Shown in pieces: positions 17,515 through 26,748 of a stretch of DNA of 64,000 nucleotides. Every line of letters starts with the position of its first letter. Position 1 is the stretch's first letter. The translations under genes were made by a program, and so were the position numbers. A model generated the notes under the pieces. The model had not been told where the DNA came from and did no database searches. It worked only from the letters and a program-made list of their open reading frames with translations. The stretch lies in NCBI GenBank assembly GCA_036500765.1, contig DASYBM010000011.1:124001-188000 (forward strand), read 5' to 3'. The DNA comes from Candidatus Sulfotelmatobacter sp. GTDB lineage: Bacteria; Acidobacteriota; Terriglobia; Terriglobales; Acidobacteriaceae.

Positions 17515-18626
17515 CAACCGGTAGGGAACGTGCAGCGGCGATGTTCGAGATCCTGGCAGTTCTGAATTTGCACGCGCTCACCCCCGCCGGGCAGCAAACT
17601 GAGGCCAGCCCGCACGTGAAACGCGCGCTTGGGGAATTGCGGCAGATGTCCCGGGAGCAGTGGTCTGACTTTCTTCGCTTTGCGGAATTACAGCGCGTAA
17701 CCCTGCGCACCTTGCGTCTTCTGAAGAAATGGGCCGATGGGGGCGCATTCGCGCCGTTAGAAAACCTGGAAGATTTGGCGAACGCCGAGGAAAGACAGGT
17801 TGAAAACGCGCTTTCCTTTCTGCAAAGGGTCGTGAGGGCTCTCGAACGTACGGGGCACGCCCCGCTTGTAATTAAAACTCTTGATCACTGGCCCGATATC
17901 GGCAGCGACCTGGATCTTTTTATTTCGGCCACAGAGGCCGACACGGTTCGCGTCATGCGCGGCGAGCTGCGAGCCGAACCGCAACCGCAGAGTTGGGGCG
18001 ACCGCTTGGCGCATAAATGGAACTTCCGAATTCCTGGGCTGCCGCAGTTGGTCGAAATTCATGTGGGACGCCTCGGGCAAACCGGCGAGCAAGACGCGCT
18101 GCCCGCGCAGCTAGAAAATACCAGAGTGATCCGCGATATCGGTTCGTATCGTTTTCGCGTCCCGGCGCCGGAGGAACAAGTTGCGCTCGCCACTCTACAA
18201 CGAATGTATCGCCACTTCTACATTCGTCTCACCGACCTCGTAAACCTTACAGGCTTGGTACGAACGGGCCGTCTGGACTTTATGCGACTGCGCGCTTCTG
18301 GGCAGCATTGGTCAATCTGGCCAGGAACGGCTACGTTGCTGAAAATCACGTCAGATTACAACGAACGCGTGGGTGTCGGAGCGCTGCCGTTGCCTGAGTT
18401 TGTGGTTCGATCGGCGCGCTTCGGAGCCGAGGCGACGTACGTAGGAGAGCGATTCTTGCGTGTACCGATGGTGCCGCAAGGCTCGCAGTTATTCCTACAG
18501 CAACTCATTGCGACCGGAGCGGAGCGACGCTTTCGCGCGTTGGCTCGCCTATCGCTTTTGCCGGCGCTGGCTGCCGCGGCTTTTGTGAATCTCCGGATTA
18601 CCGGGGACGACAAAGGGATCTGGTAG
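17511..18626 (+). CDS. Nucleotidyltransferase family protein (NTP_transf_5 type)
   Basis: 371 residues from the ATG at 17511, which has GGAGG seven bases upstream and overlaps the preceding TGA. An upstream in-frame start would lie inside the GH99-like gene. The segment PLVIKTLDHWPDIGSDLDLF near residue 120 carries the K-x-x-D...GSDLDL core that in this family replaces the classical GS-x-x-x-D-x-D of nucleotidyltransferases. The rest is helical. Such proteins turn up in polysaccharide and peptide-modification loci, and their substrates are not established. It closes the six-gene operon. Confidence 0.78.
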   Translation: MTTGRERAAAMFEILAVLNLHALTPAGQQTEASPHVKRALGELRQMSREQWSDFLRFAELQRVTLRTLRLLKKWADGGAFAPLENLEDLANAEERQVENALSFLQRVVRALERTGHAPLVIKTLDHWPDIGSDLDLFISATEADTVRVMRGELRAEPQPQSWGDRLAHKWNFRIPGLPQLVEIHVGRLGQTGEQDALPAQLENTRVIRDIGSYRFRVPAPEEQVALATLQRMYRHFYIRLTDLVNLTGLVRTGRLDFMRLRASGQHWSIWPGTATLLKITSDYNERVGVGALPLPEFVVRSARFGAEATYVGERFLRVPMVPQGSQLFLQQLIATGAERRFRALARLSLLPALAAAAFVNLRITGDDKGIW

Positions 18627-18646
18627 GGACCGGCCGCGCCATTTGC

Positions 18647-19726
18647 TCAAGCCAGTTTTCGCATCCAGAAACTGGACGGCCATACATGGTCTGCATCGCG
18701 AGTGGGAAGAAATCGCCGTTTGTTGGCACGCATCCTGCTGTAGCTGTGCTGCCATTGCGGGAAAGCGCTTTCCAGAGCTTCGGGCGCTCGGCTTTGCATG
18801 TAACTGCTACCCCAAAGAACCTCGAATTTTGGGTTGAACATCAGCAACGCCTGCAACAAATATTGTTCCGACCAGAATGACAGATTGTGCAAGACCGCCT
18901 GGCGTGGATAGTCAGCGGGAATGAAAATGTCGTGCGCATGAATCAGAACACCGGGGGCAACGCGGGGAACGATTTCGAGATATTCGCGCACTACGTCGCT
19001 GCCGATGCCTACAACGTGGCTGGAATCGAGGAACAGAATATCGCCCTCTTGCAGGCCGAGGAATATATCGAGATTGACATTTTGTATGGTTTGAGGGATC
19101 AGGTGGACGCGATCGCTCAGTGCCTTGTGCGGGAAACGGTCGGTGCAGGGATCGATTGTGATCAACTCACCGCGCACGCCGTCGCGCCTTAAGTTAAGAT
19201 CCAGGGCCGCCGCCAATACCCTGCTGCTGTAGCCGCCGCCCACCTCCACGATTCGCCGGGGCCTGTAGTGGCGAACCATACAGTAAGCCATCTCGGCATC
19301 GAAGGTCTCAAAGAAGCCGTTATGGTAGTTGTAACCAACGCTGAAAAAAGGCGACGCGGCCGATTCCCATTCTGAGCGATACTGCGGAACCACGGTTCGC
19401 AGAAAATCCAATTGCCGGCTGAAGCCCAAGTCCAGGCCAATCGGCTCCTCCTCGGCCGGCCAGTTCCTGGATTCCAGTTCCCGCACATCCGGCACAGGCC
19501 AATAATAGTGATTGGGGCTCACTGTGATTCCAAAGCGCTGAAACGTGCGGAACACATTTCGCATTACGGCTAAGGCCATCTCACTCTCCCGCAGCTTCCG
19601 CACAAGGGTAAGCAGGGGTCGCCGTTCCCGGGCCGTCGCCTGCTCTGTACGATTCGAGAGCGCGACTTCGCGAAGGGCCGGGAGTCGGGTGGACGGGCGC
19701 AACGCAGAATTTTCGTTCGATGACAT
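18647..19726 (-). CDS. Class I SAM-dependent methyltransferase (Methyltransf_24 type)
   Basis: 359 residues from the ATG at 19726, which follows GGAGG. A longer frame to 19837 exists but has no ribosome site. Motif I is RRIVEVGGGYSSRVLAAAL near residue 175, followed by an acidic residue after the second strand (LITIDPCTDRF) and DILFLDSSHVVGIGSD as the later strand. This is the layout of methyltransferases associated with glycosyl and cell-surface pathways. The 120-residue N-terminal region is not recognised. It converges with the operon ending at 18626, so it is regulated separately but may modify the same glycan. Confidence 0.85.
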   Translation of the reverse strand: MSSNENSALRPSTRLPALREVALSNRTEQATARERRPLLTLVRKLRESEMALAVMRNVFRTFQRFGITVSPNHYYWPVPDVRELESRNWPAEEEPIGLDLGFSRQLDFLRTVVPQYRSEWESAASPFFSVGYNYHNGFFETFDAEMAYCMVRHYRPRRIVEVGGGYSSRVLAAALDLNLRRDGVRGELITIDPCTDRFPHKALSDRVHLIPQTIQNVNLDIFLGLQEGDILFLDSSHVVGIGSDVVREYLEIVPRVAPGVLIHAHDIFIPADYPRQAVLHNLSFWSEQYLLQALLMFNPKFEVLWGSSYMQSRAPEALESAFPQWQHSYSRMRANKRRFLPTRDADHVWPSSFWMRKLA

Positions 19727-19987
19727 CTGCCTCCAATCGCCATTCAGGAAATCCGAAGTGCAATTTCTGATGCGATATGTCGGGGCTGTGATGTAAGGAT
19801 TCTGCACTCGATTAATTGCCGGCAAGCCAAAGGGCATGTTCTGTCAGGCGAATGCCTACAGATGCCGGGGAAAACTCTTAGATCTCAACCGGAAAAACCG
19901 TAGATTTCTATACCTCATTGGGCTCTTAACAACCCTCTCGTTTAACTGGTCATCCTATGGCGGATTTGAACTAGGAGCGCGCCCAGC

Positions 19988-21505
19988 ATGAAGACCCGTT
20001 ACTGGTTTTTGCTGACCTGGTTGTCTTTTTTGTCAGCCCTTACTCTGGCCGGTTGTGCGACAGGTCTACGGTCGACGACACCGGCTGGTCTCACCAACGT
20101 GAACCATATTATTATTTTTGTGCAAGAGAATCGTTCGTTCGATCACTACTTCGGCGCGATGCGCCAATACTGGGCGCAGAACGGTATCGCGGATCAATCG
20201 TTCGACGGTTTGCCCCAGTTCAACCCGGCAAGTGGAATTGCTCCTTTGCAGGCGGCAGCTCCCGCGATTCCGGGGTGCGATCCTTCCCAGCCCTATCCCG
20301 CGTCTGATGTTTGTGTTCCAGACACCAGCAATCCGGTTACTTCGTTTCACTTCGCGTCGGAATGCCAGGAGGAGCAGAGCCCTTTCTGGAACGAGAGTCA
20401 TGTGGATTGGGACTATAACGATCCGGAAGGTAATAGCGCTGCCGCTCTGAATGGATTCGTGATCTCGGCCGGGAATGACGCGCGTCAGCAGTCGCCTGTC
20501 CTGATGGATACAAATGGCGTGCGTGCCATGGGGTATCTGGACTCGAGCGATCTGAACTACTACTACTTCATGGCTTCGAATTTCGCGACGTCTGATCGGT
20601 GGTTTTCTCCTGCCATGGATCGTACTCAGATCAATCGCATGTACCTTCTCGCGGCCACATCGGCCGGGCATGCGCATCCGCTGGTCGCGCCCGAAACGCC
20701 GCTCACAAATACGACTATTTTTGAAGCTTTACAGAATGCCGGCATCACTTGGAAAATCTATGTTGATACCGATGGCACGACCTGCGGGTCGGCCCCTACA
20801 GCATCATGCCTGCTCAACTATTCCTATATCAATGAGTTCGCTTATGGAGCGACGATTGTAGGCAGTCCGACGCTCTCGCAAAACCTGGTGTCGTTAACGC
20901 AATTTACGACCGACCTCCAGAACGGAACACTGCCCCAGGTGGCGCTGATTGAGCCGCCCTCGAGCGCCGGACTGGACGAGCATCCGTCCGATTACGACAC
21001 GTCCGCCCCGGTCGATGTGCAAGCCGGAGCCCAATTCGCTTCCAGTTTGATCAACGCCTTAATGACGAGTTCCAGTTGGAGCGATTCCGTCATGCTCTTT
21101 ACTTACGACGAAGCTGGAGGATTTTACGATCATGTTTCGCCCCAGCCGATGGCCAGTCCCGACGGCATTGCGCCGTTGGACCTGGCGCCAGGCGACATTT
21201 GCGATTCAACCGGCACGACTGGAGGCGGGACCTGCAACTTCAATTACACCGGATACCGTATTCCGCTGATCGTGATCTCGCCTTTCGCCAAGAAGAATTT
21301 CGTTTCCCACCAGGTGCGCGACTATACTGCCATGCTCGCATTGATTGAGGAGCGCTTCAACCTGCCCTCGTTGACCCAACGCGATGCGACTCAGCCGGAC
21401 ATGAGCGAGTTCTTTGACTTCACCAACAAACCTTGGGCGACGCCGCCAACGCCGCCGGCTCAGGTCATGACGGGGCAATGCACTCTAACGCCTCCGACTC
21501 CCTGA
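19988..21505 (+). CDS. Secreted phosphoesterase (phospholipase C / acid phosphatase type)
   Basis: 505 residues. The signal ends in LTLAGCATG, a good lipobox, so it is probably a lipoprotein. The catalytic start is HIIIFVQENRSFDHYFGAM at about residue 40, the E-N-R-S-F-D-H motif of the phosphoesterase family that contains bacterial phospholipase C and AcpA-type acid phosphatase. Later motifs fit: EPPSSAGLDEHP, LFTYDEAGGFYDHV and YRIPLIVISPFAKKNFV. The likely role is release of phosphate from lipids or other organic esters outside the cytoplasm. AGGAG lies ten bases before the ATG. A multicopper oxidase follows after 94 bases on the same strand. Confidence 0.9.
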   Translation: MKTRYWFLLTWLSFLSALTLAGCATGLRSTTPAGLTNVNHIIIFVQENRSFDHYFGAMRQYWAQNGIADQSFDGLPQFNPASGIAPLQAAAPAIPGCDPSQPYPASDVCVPDTSNPVTSFHFASECQEEQSPFWNESHVDWDYNDPEGNSAAALNGFVISAGNDARQQSPVLMDTNGVRAMGYLDSSDLNYYYFMASNFATSDRWFSPAMDRTQINRMYLLAATSAGHAHPLVAPETPLTNTTIFEALQNAGITWKIYVDTDGTTCGSAPTASCLLNYSYINEFAYGATIVGSPTLSQNLVSLTQFTTDLQNGTLPQVALIEPPSSAGLDEHPSDYDTSAPVDVQAGAQFASSLINALMTSSSWSDSVMLFTYDEAGGFYDHVSPQPMASPDGIAPLDLAPGDICDSTGTTGGGTCNFNYTGYRIPLIVISPFAKKNFVSHQVRDYTAMLALIEERFNLPSLTQRDATQPDMSEFFDFTNKPWATPPTPPAQVMTGQCTLTPPTP

Positions 21506-21599
21506 CCAGCACTTCCCAGACTGGCAAAACGACCCGGGCACGCGAGCCCATAAGGAAAGCAAGGAAGCGATTTTTCAAACCGATCATCCCAATGGGATA

Positions 21600-22991
21600 A
21601 TGGCGGTCGTGAGAATCCTGCAAGCGCTCAGGCTGTGGTTCGTCTGGCTTTTCTTTTTAGCTTCTCCCTGCCTGGCAGCAACACGGCACTACTACATCGC
21701 AGCGGAAGACGTGACCTGGGACTATGCGCCGAGCGGCCGCAATCTGTTGAACGGCACTCCCATTCCGCAAACCCTGGCAACGAAGCTGCGCTGGTCCAAG
21801 TCCCGCTTTGTGGAATATACCGACAACACCTTCACGGTGCAGAAGCGCCAACCGGAGTGGCTGGGAATTCTCGGTCCTGTGATTCGCGCGGAAGTGGGGG
21901 ACGAGGTTGTAATCGACTTTCTCAATCGCGGACACACCAGCCACGATATGCATCCGCATGGCCTGCGTTACGATAAGAACAACGAGGGTTCGCTGTATTT
22001 ACCCTTCGGCAAAGGCGCCCAGGTTTCTCCTGGGAATCGCTTCACGTACCACTGGTTCGCTAATTCGAGCAGCGGTCCCGGCCGCGGCCAGTTGAGTTCG
22101 GCGGTGTGGTGGTATCACTCCCACGTCGATCCAGGCGTAGAAATCAATGCTGGTTTGTTGGGACCGATTATCGTCACGGCCAAGGGTAAGGCGAAACCCG
22201 ACGGATCGCCCAAGGACGTGGACCGCGAATTCATTGCGTCGTTCATGATCTTCAACGAACTGGGAGGGAAGCCCCAGGGGCAGTTTTACGCCATCAACGG
22301 ATTCATCTTCGGCAATCTTCCCGGATTGACCATGAAGCAAGGAGAAAAAGTCCGCTGGTACTTGCTGGGGATGGGAAATGAGATCGACGTACACACGCCT
22401 CATTGGCACGGCGAAACGGTCAGCGACGGAGTTCGCAACACCGACGTGATCGAACTCCTTCCCGGAAGCATGACTGCGGTCGACATGCTCGCCGACAATC
22501 CGGGGACCTGGATGTTCCACTGCCATGTAGAAGATCACATGGAGGGTGGAATGATGGCCGTGTATACGATCTACGCTTCGCCCAGGCGGGCTTGCCCGAT
22601 TGCTTTTGGGGAAGGGGATTTCTGGAAGCATCCGGAAAACTTTACGCTGACCGTCAAGAACATCGGCAGCAAACCGATTACCAGCCTTACGATCACGTCC
22701 GAGATGCTATTGGCGCCTCAGGATTTGCGGCGACCGTTCAACGGCGAGTGGAGATCGGACAAAACCATTTTGCCCGGCCAGGAACAGAGCCTGGAGAAAC
22801 CAGGCATTCGTGCGGCCAGCGCCCAATCCGTCATCGGCTGGGTATTCTTTCCCTATTCGGTGAAATACGAAGATGGCACGAACTGGCGCGCCGAAAGCGA
22901 AGGCGAGTGCTTTCATGTGATTTGGAGAGATGAAAATCATCCCGACCTGCCGGTATTGCCGCCCCGACAGATCGAGATGAATTCCGACTGA
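21600..22991 (+). CDS. Two-domain multicopper oxidase, ceruloplasmin-like
   Basis: 463 residues with a signal peptide (LWFVWLFFLASPCLAAT). Cupredoxin 1 carries HDMHPHGLRY and VWWYHSHVDP. Cupredoxin 2 carries VHTPHWHGE and WMFHCHVEDHMEGGMM. Together these provide the trinuclear-cluster histidines, and the type 1 copper Cys-His-Met set sits only in domain 2, as in two-domain laccases. The N-terminus (HYYIAAEDVTWDYA, EWLGILGPVIRAEVGD) strongly recalls vertebrate ceruloplasmin. A further domain of about 140 residues (NFTLTVKNIGSKPITSL) follows and is unassigned. Likely oxidation of metals or phenols in the periplasm or outside. The start could also be the GTG three codons later. Confidence 0.88.
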   Translation: MAVVRILQALRLWFVWLFFLASPCLAATRHYYIAAEDVTWDYAPSGRNLLNGTPIPQTLATKLRWSKSRFVEYTDNTFTVQKRQPEWLGILGPVIRAEVGDEVVIDFLNRGHTSHDMHPHGLRYDKNNEGSLYLPFGKGAQVSPGNRFTYHWFANSSSGPGRGQLSSAVWWYHSHVDPGVEINAGLLGPIIVTAKGKAKPDGSPKDVDREFIASFMIFNELGGKPQGQFYAINGFIFGNLPGLTMKQGEKVRWYLLGMGNEIDVHTPHWHGETVSDGVRNTDVIELLPGSMTAVDMLADNPGTWMFHCHVEDHMEGGMMAVYTIYASPRRACPIAFGEGDFWKHPENFTLTVKNIGSKPITSLTITSEMLLAPQDLRRPFNGEWRSDKTILPGQEQSLEKPGIRAASAQSVIGWVFFPYSVKYEDGTNWRAESEGECFHVIWRDENHPDLPVLPPRQIEMNSD

Positions 22992-23052
22992 AACATGATC
23001 AGGCCGTTGCGAGAGAGGTTCCAGCGGTTCTCCGACATCGACCAAGCCCGAT

Positions 23053-23967
23053 CTAGAAGCACTCAAAGTTTGGCGTGACTTGTCCAGCCGTCAACTGGTC
23101 GGAAACGGAGATGTTCTGCTGAACCCATTTGGCGGAAAGATCTGGGTTTCCGCCGGTCGAGTTTGTGTAATAGCGCCAGCGAACCCATCCATAGCTGTGC
23201 TTAGTTTTGTCCACCGGGTTGGTGTCGGTGTCGATTCCATAATCAAAGATTTCACGAAATTTGCAAGAGTTGATTTTCCCGGAAACCGAACAGCTATACG
23301 TGTAGTACAACGGCAAGAGCGTGATTGAGAACTTTCGAGGCGGCGTGGCGCGGTTGTCGGTGATATCCATGGAGCTGGTGCTCTTCAGCGACAGCAAGGC
23401 GTAGCCGAGATTTTGGTCCTGGGTCTGTATTTCCTTTTCTACGTAGGTGTAGTAATTCGTATTGTTCGGCTGAGTCGTCGGCGCAGGATTCCAGAACGAA
23501 CTGTTATCTCCTCCTGGAGTTGCGCAACGGGAAGCCCAGCGCATCGACATGTCGGCCGTGCCGTTCTGGCTGCCGTTATTGAATTTCTTGCAACTGGTCG
23601 GGTCGTTCCAGTGGTTAACGCCATTCCATGTGCCGAGTTCAGTAACCCATTGGTAAATGTAGTTTGAATCGTAAAGATTAATATCCCAGGGATTGCCTTG
23701 CGGATTCTTGGTGTAATAGACCTTCGATCCACTTTGATCCCACTGAGTGTAGACATAAGCCGATGGCAGACCATTGGTGATGCCTTCCATGTGATAACCG
23801 GCAGCCAGCCCAGGATCCATCATCATCACACTCAGAACATCCCAGTAGTTGTGTCCCGACGGGCAACTGGTGGTGGACTGAATCTGCGCGAAGGCGCGGG
23901 GAGCTAGCGGCGAACACGCGGCTATAGCGAGCAGCCCCAAGACAAGAAAATCCCTGCATATTCTCAT
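23053..23967 (-). CDS. Secreted protein of unknown function (paralog of the gene at 2440-3222)
   Basis: 304 residues with a clear signal peptide (FLVLGLLAIAACSPLAPRAFA). The mature region starts near SCPSGHNYWDVLSV and is rich in Trp, Tyr and Asn, with about seven cysteines. By-eye alignment with the 2440-3222 product shows shared motifs over most of the length (see that entry), but this copy is longer in the middle (WASRCATPGGDNSSFWNPAP). No family is recognised. It is convergent with the multicopper oxidase ending at 22991, so a role near that system is possible but not shown. Confidence 0.75.
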   Translation of the reverse strand: MRICRDFLVLGLLAIAACSPLAPRAFAQIQSTTSCPSGHNYWDVLSVMMMDPGLAAGYHMEGITNGLPSAYVYTQWDQSGSKVYYTKNPQGNPWDINLYDSNYIYQWVTELGTWNGVNHWNDPTSCKKFNNGSQNGTADMSMRWASRCATPGGDNSSFWNPAPTTQPNNTNYYTYVEKEIQTQDQNLGYALLSLKSTSSMDITDNRATPPRKFSITLLPLYYTYSCSVSGKINSCKFREIFDYGIDTDTNPVDKTKHSYGWVRWRYYTNSTGGNPDLSAKWVQQNISVSDQLTAGQVTPNFECF

Positions 23968-24452
23968 TCCAATACCTCAATTGATGTGCTTGCAGTGGCC
24001 AGAACCGTCACTCAAAGAAAACGCACAAACACCGGGGAAGTGTTTCGTGGAATCTTGTCTTTCCTGGGATGAATTCGGGTCGAGCCGCACACAGTATGGG
24101 GGATGAAATGTCAATAGGGTAGATCACGAAGGTACCTAAAAATATTTCTGTATCAATCCGTTTATCGTTTTGGGACTGACCGCTGGTCATCACCAAAGGC
24201 TTCGGACGCGCTGGTCTCACCCTCAACAGCCCGCGCGGACCCCACCCGCAGGAATGGTTTGACCGGGCGGCTCCTCCTCCTTACGCGCTCCTCTTGTTAC
24301 GCACTCCTCTTTGCTAGTGGAACCCGGGCACACTCTTCTCCAGCCCATACAGCATGGGCGGTATTGTTTGACAGAGATCAGCAAAATACTTTCGTGAAGA
24401 GCCCGAGGATGTTGCTCCGCTCCGTCCCTGGGACCCAACAAGGAGGAACAGG
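23968..24452. other. Intergenic region, 485 bases
   Basis: No gene or RNA is recognisable on either strand. It separates two divergent genes and must hold their promoters. The part near 24110-24175 is AT-rich compared with the neighbourhood and could contain the promoter of the minus-strand gene. The ribosome site AAGGAGGAACAGG of the next gene sits at 24439-24452. Confidence 0.5.
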
Positions 24453-24995
24453 ATGCAAAAGAATCTATTAAGGCAGCTCTATGTCGACGAACTGAGAGAT
24501 TTGTATAGCGCGGAAACGCAGATTGTCCGGGCGCTGCCAAAACTGGCCAAGGCAGCGGGGAGCGCCGAGTTGCGTCAGGCGTTTGAGGAACACTTGCGCC
24601 AAACGTCGGAGCAGGTTTCCCGGCTGGAACAGATCTTCGAAATGCTGGAAGAGAAGCCTACGGGCAAGAAGTGTCTCGGGATGGAAGGACTCGTCAAAGA
24701 AGGGGCCGAGACGATGAAGGAAAGCTATGACGGCGCCCTGATGGATGCGGCTCTCATCGCCGCGGCGCAAAGAGTGGAGCATTATGAGATCGCGGGCTAC
24801 GGGACGGTCCGAACTTTTGCCGAGCTTCTCGGGGAGAGCGGTCAGGTAGAGCTGATTGCGCAGACGCTTCAGGAAGAGAAAGAAACCGACGAAAAGCTGA
24901 CACGACTGGCGGAGCAGCTCAACCCACAAGCCGGACAGCCGGAATTTGCCCAGCAACCCGGCGCAAGCAAGAGGGGATCGAAACAAGCGGCATGA
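24453..24995 (+). CDS. YciE/YciF-type ferritin-like protein (DUF892)
   Basis: 180 residues, four-helix bundle. It starts LRQLYVDELRDLYSAETQIV and has ALIAAAQRVEHYEIAGYGTV and QTLQEEKETDEKLTRLAEQ, the conserved helices of the DUF892 family. The Glu/His residues on these helices (E-x-x-H in RVEHYE, EEKETDE) form a di-iron-type site in relatives. Such proteins are induced by general and osmotic stress. A strong ribosome site (AAGGAGG) precedes the ATG. The C-terminal tail is polar and Lys-rich. Confidence 0.9.
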   Translation: MQKNLLRQLYVDELRDLYSAETQIVRALPKLAKAAGSAELRQAFEEHLRQTSEQVSRLEQIFEMLEEKPTGKKCLGMEGLVKEGAETMKESYDGALMDAALIAAAQRVEHYEIAGYGTVRTFAELLGESGQVELIAQTLQEEKETDEKLTRLAEQLNPQAGQPEFAQQPGASKRGSKQAA

Positions 24996-25000
24996 CGAGT

Positions 25001-25027
25001 GGAAGGCCGCAAACAGCGCGGCCCTCC
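25001..25027 (+). terminator. Hairpin after the DUF892 gene
   Basis: GGAAGGCCGC (25001-25010) pairs with GCGGCCCTCC (25018-25027) around a 7-base loop, with one G-U pair. It lies just past the stop at 24995 and probably ends or stabilises that transcript. There is no T-run after it, so it is not a classic intrinsic terminator. Confidence 0.5.
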
Positions 25028-25158
25028 CCAATTCCTAGAGAATAGGAAATTCTTTCAGTCGTAAGCAGCCGAGCTACAGGAATTACCCGATTTCTAAGTT
25101 TCCGGATCCCGTAGTACCTTCCGTAAAAGACGCCACACTTCTCTTAAGGATTTCCGCC

Positions 25159-25407
25159 ATGAGCACCCACGTCTACCGAGCCCCTCAGCCGACCTGGCAC
25201 CTCCTCTATCAGGCTGCCCTGTTTGAAACCGACCGCGGAAGAGTTCGTCAACGAATCGACGAAGCCGAAAAGGCCATTCTGAACCGGGTGAAAGAGTTGT
25301 TTGTCGCAAGCGGCGACCACATCGAGGAAGACCAGGTTCTTGAAGATGCGTTGTACGGCTTGCGCGCACTACGGAACTGCATCAGTCTTGAAGCGATGGC
25401 CGCTTAA
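25159..25407 (+). CDS. Small hypothetical protein, helical
   Basis: 82 residues with AAGGA eight bases before the ATG. It is rich in Glu/Arg/Leu with a predicted helix pair (AALFETDRGRVRQRIDEAEK and DQVLEDALYGLRALRNCI) and no signal or membrane segment. The pattern looks like a small cytoplasmic regulator or stress protein. I recognise no named family. Confidence 0.65.
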   Translation: MSTHVYRAPQPTWHLLYQAALFETDRGRVRQRIDEAEKAILNRVKELFVASGDHIEEDQVLEDALYGLRALRNCISLEAMAA

Positions 25408-25441
25408 GGCAAGTCCTTCGACGCGCGCACCCCCTCTTGGT

Positions 25442-25621
25442 TTAGCTGGCCGGATTGAGCCCGCTTCGGGTGGCAAAGCTGGAAGGATGCAGCGGAGGCT
25501 CCCGCTCAGGATCAGTGCTTTTCCGTCTAGAGAGTATTACTGCGCTCAGCAATAGCAAGCCAAGCAGTACGATTCCGATTTTGACCAGGATCCGGACTGC
25601 ATGTGGATTGCCCGTAATCAT
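25442..25621 (-). CDS. Possible small single-helix membrane protein
   Basis: 59 residues from the ATG at 25621, with one strong membrane helix (ILVKIGIVLLGLLLLSAVIL) followed by a basic charge cluster (SRRKSTDPERE). The composition looks like a real small inner-membrane protein, but there is only a weak ribosome site and no family support. Confidence 0.4.
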   Translation of the reverse strand: MITGNPHAVRILVKIGIVLLGLLLLSAVILSRRKSTDPEREPPLHPSSFATRSGLNPAS

Positions 25622-25757
25622 GTGCACCCGGCCCAATAGCGGCGTCGCTCCTCACAGGTTTCGTCGTCTTCTGAGCTTCTTACTGAAAATAGCTTCGGGA
25701 GCGAGTCAAGCAGAATCGCTGGCACTCGCTCCGGCTGCAATCTGAGGCGCTGAGGTT

Positions 25758-26528
25758 TTAAACCGCCTTCCGCAGGGTTTCGACGCTCTCGGCCCCGCGC
25801 TTCGTGGCAGACTCGCCGGTGCAGGTCCCGCAGCTCGCAACTGCTTCCTTGCGGCGTTCGCGCAGGCGACTCTGAAAAGTATCCCAACGGCCCCCGATTC
25901 CAGTCGCACTATTCGCGATCACGACCGAGTCGGTACCGGCGGGTACAGCCCGTTCGGTCGGCTCTGACGCCGCTTCAATTTCGGCTGTATCGAGGTCTTG
26001 CTCGACCACCGGCGTTTCGAACTCATCATCGAAAGGAGCTGATTCCGTGCCGGAAGCCCATCCATGCGCCTCGGCGGCTGCCGCTTCCGATCGAGAGTTT
26101 CCCGGCATTTGCAAAGTTGTAGGAGTGAGATTGCGATCGGTCCCTACGCGATGCATTACGGGATCGCTTTCCCATTTGGAGCGGTAGCGACCCTCATAGT
26201 CGGCCCACGTGTTTTCTGAATCCAGGTCGGATTGCTTGTAAGGAGGAAAGCGCTCAATCTGTTCCTTGCTCAATGGGGTCTCGAAATCGTCTTTGTGCTT
26301 AGCAGATAAGTGAAGCCGGTCAGCCGGAACAATGAATTTCTTGGTGGTCAGCCAGCCGCCGGTATCGACGACGATATAGCGAATCGTGCCGTTCGCATGA
26401 TCGAAGATAACATCGTCAATCTTGCCTAACTTTTCATCGTTCGATCCGTATAGGTGGGAGCCGCGAATATCTTCGGCAGCGTCTGAGATTGTCGTGTTTT
26501 TTAGAGTGCCGTAGTGTGCCACTTTCAT
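25758..26528 (-). CDS. PRC-barrel domain protein
   Basis: 256 residues from the ATG at 26528. A GTG at 26540 would add four. The PRC-barrel lies at about residues 10-80: GSHLYGSNDEKLGKIDDVIF then TIRYIVVDTGGWLTTKKFIV. This beta-barrel is found in ribosome maturation, photosynthetic reaction centres and many stress proteins. The rest is acidic and low-complexity (AAAAEAHGWASGTESAPFDD), ending in a basic Cys-containing tail. A purine-rich ribosome site (GGGAGG) abuts the ATG. Confidence 0.85.
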   Translation of the reverse strand: MKVAHYGTLKNTTISDAAEDIRGSHLYGSNDEKLGKIDDVIFDHANGTIRYIVVDTGGWLTTKKFIVPADRLHLSAKHKDDFETPLSKEQIERFPPYKQSDLDSENTWADYEGRYRSKWESDPVMHRVGTDRNLTPTTLQMPGNSRSEAAAAEAHGWASGTESAPFDDEFETPVVEQDLDTAEIEAASEPTERAVPAGTDSVVIANSATGIGGRWDTFQSRLRERRKEAVASCGTCTGESATKRGAESVETLRKAV

Positions 26529-26748
26529 CCTCCCGCGCACCTCTTCGATGCGCCGTCTTATCTCAAATCAAGTATCAAATTTGAGCAGGAATGGGACAAT
26601 CCAAGGTTCACTGTAGGGTATTGAAGAACTCCAGGGGTCATCGTGTGAAGGCTGGCATTAGCATCCCGCTCCAGCAACCGTGCATCAGAGAGATGCTCGC
26701 CGGGAGCCGGATCGCGATTCGCTTTGTAAGAGTTGTCTAAACAGATTG

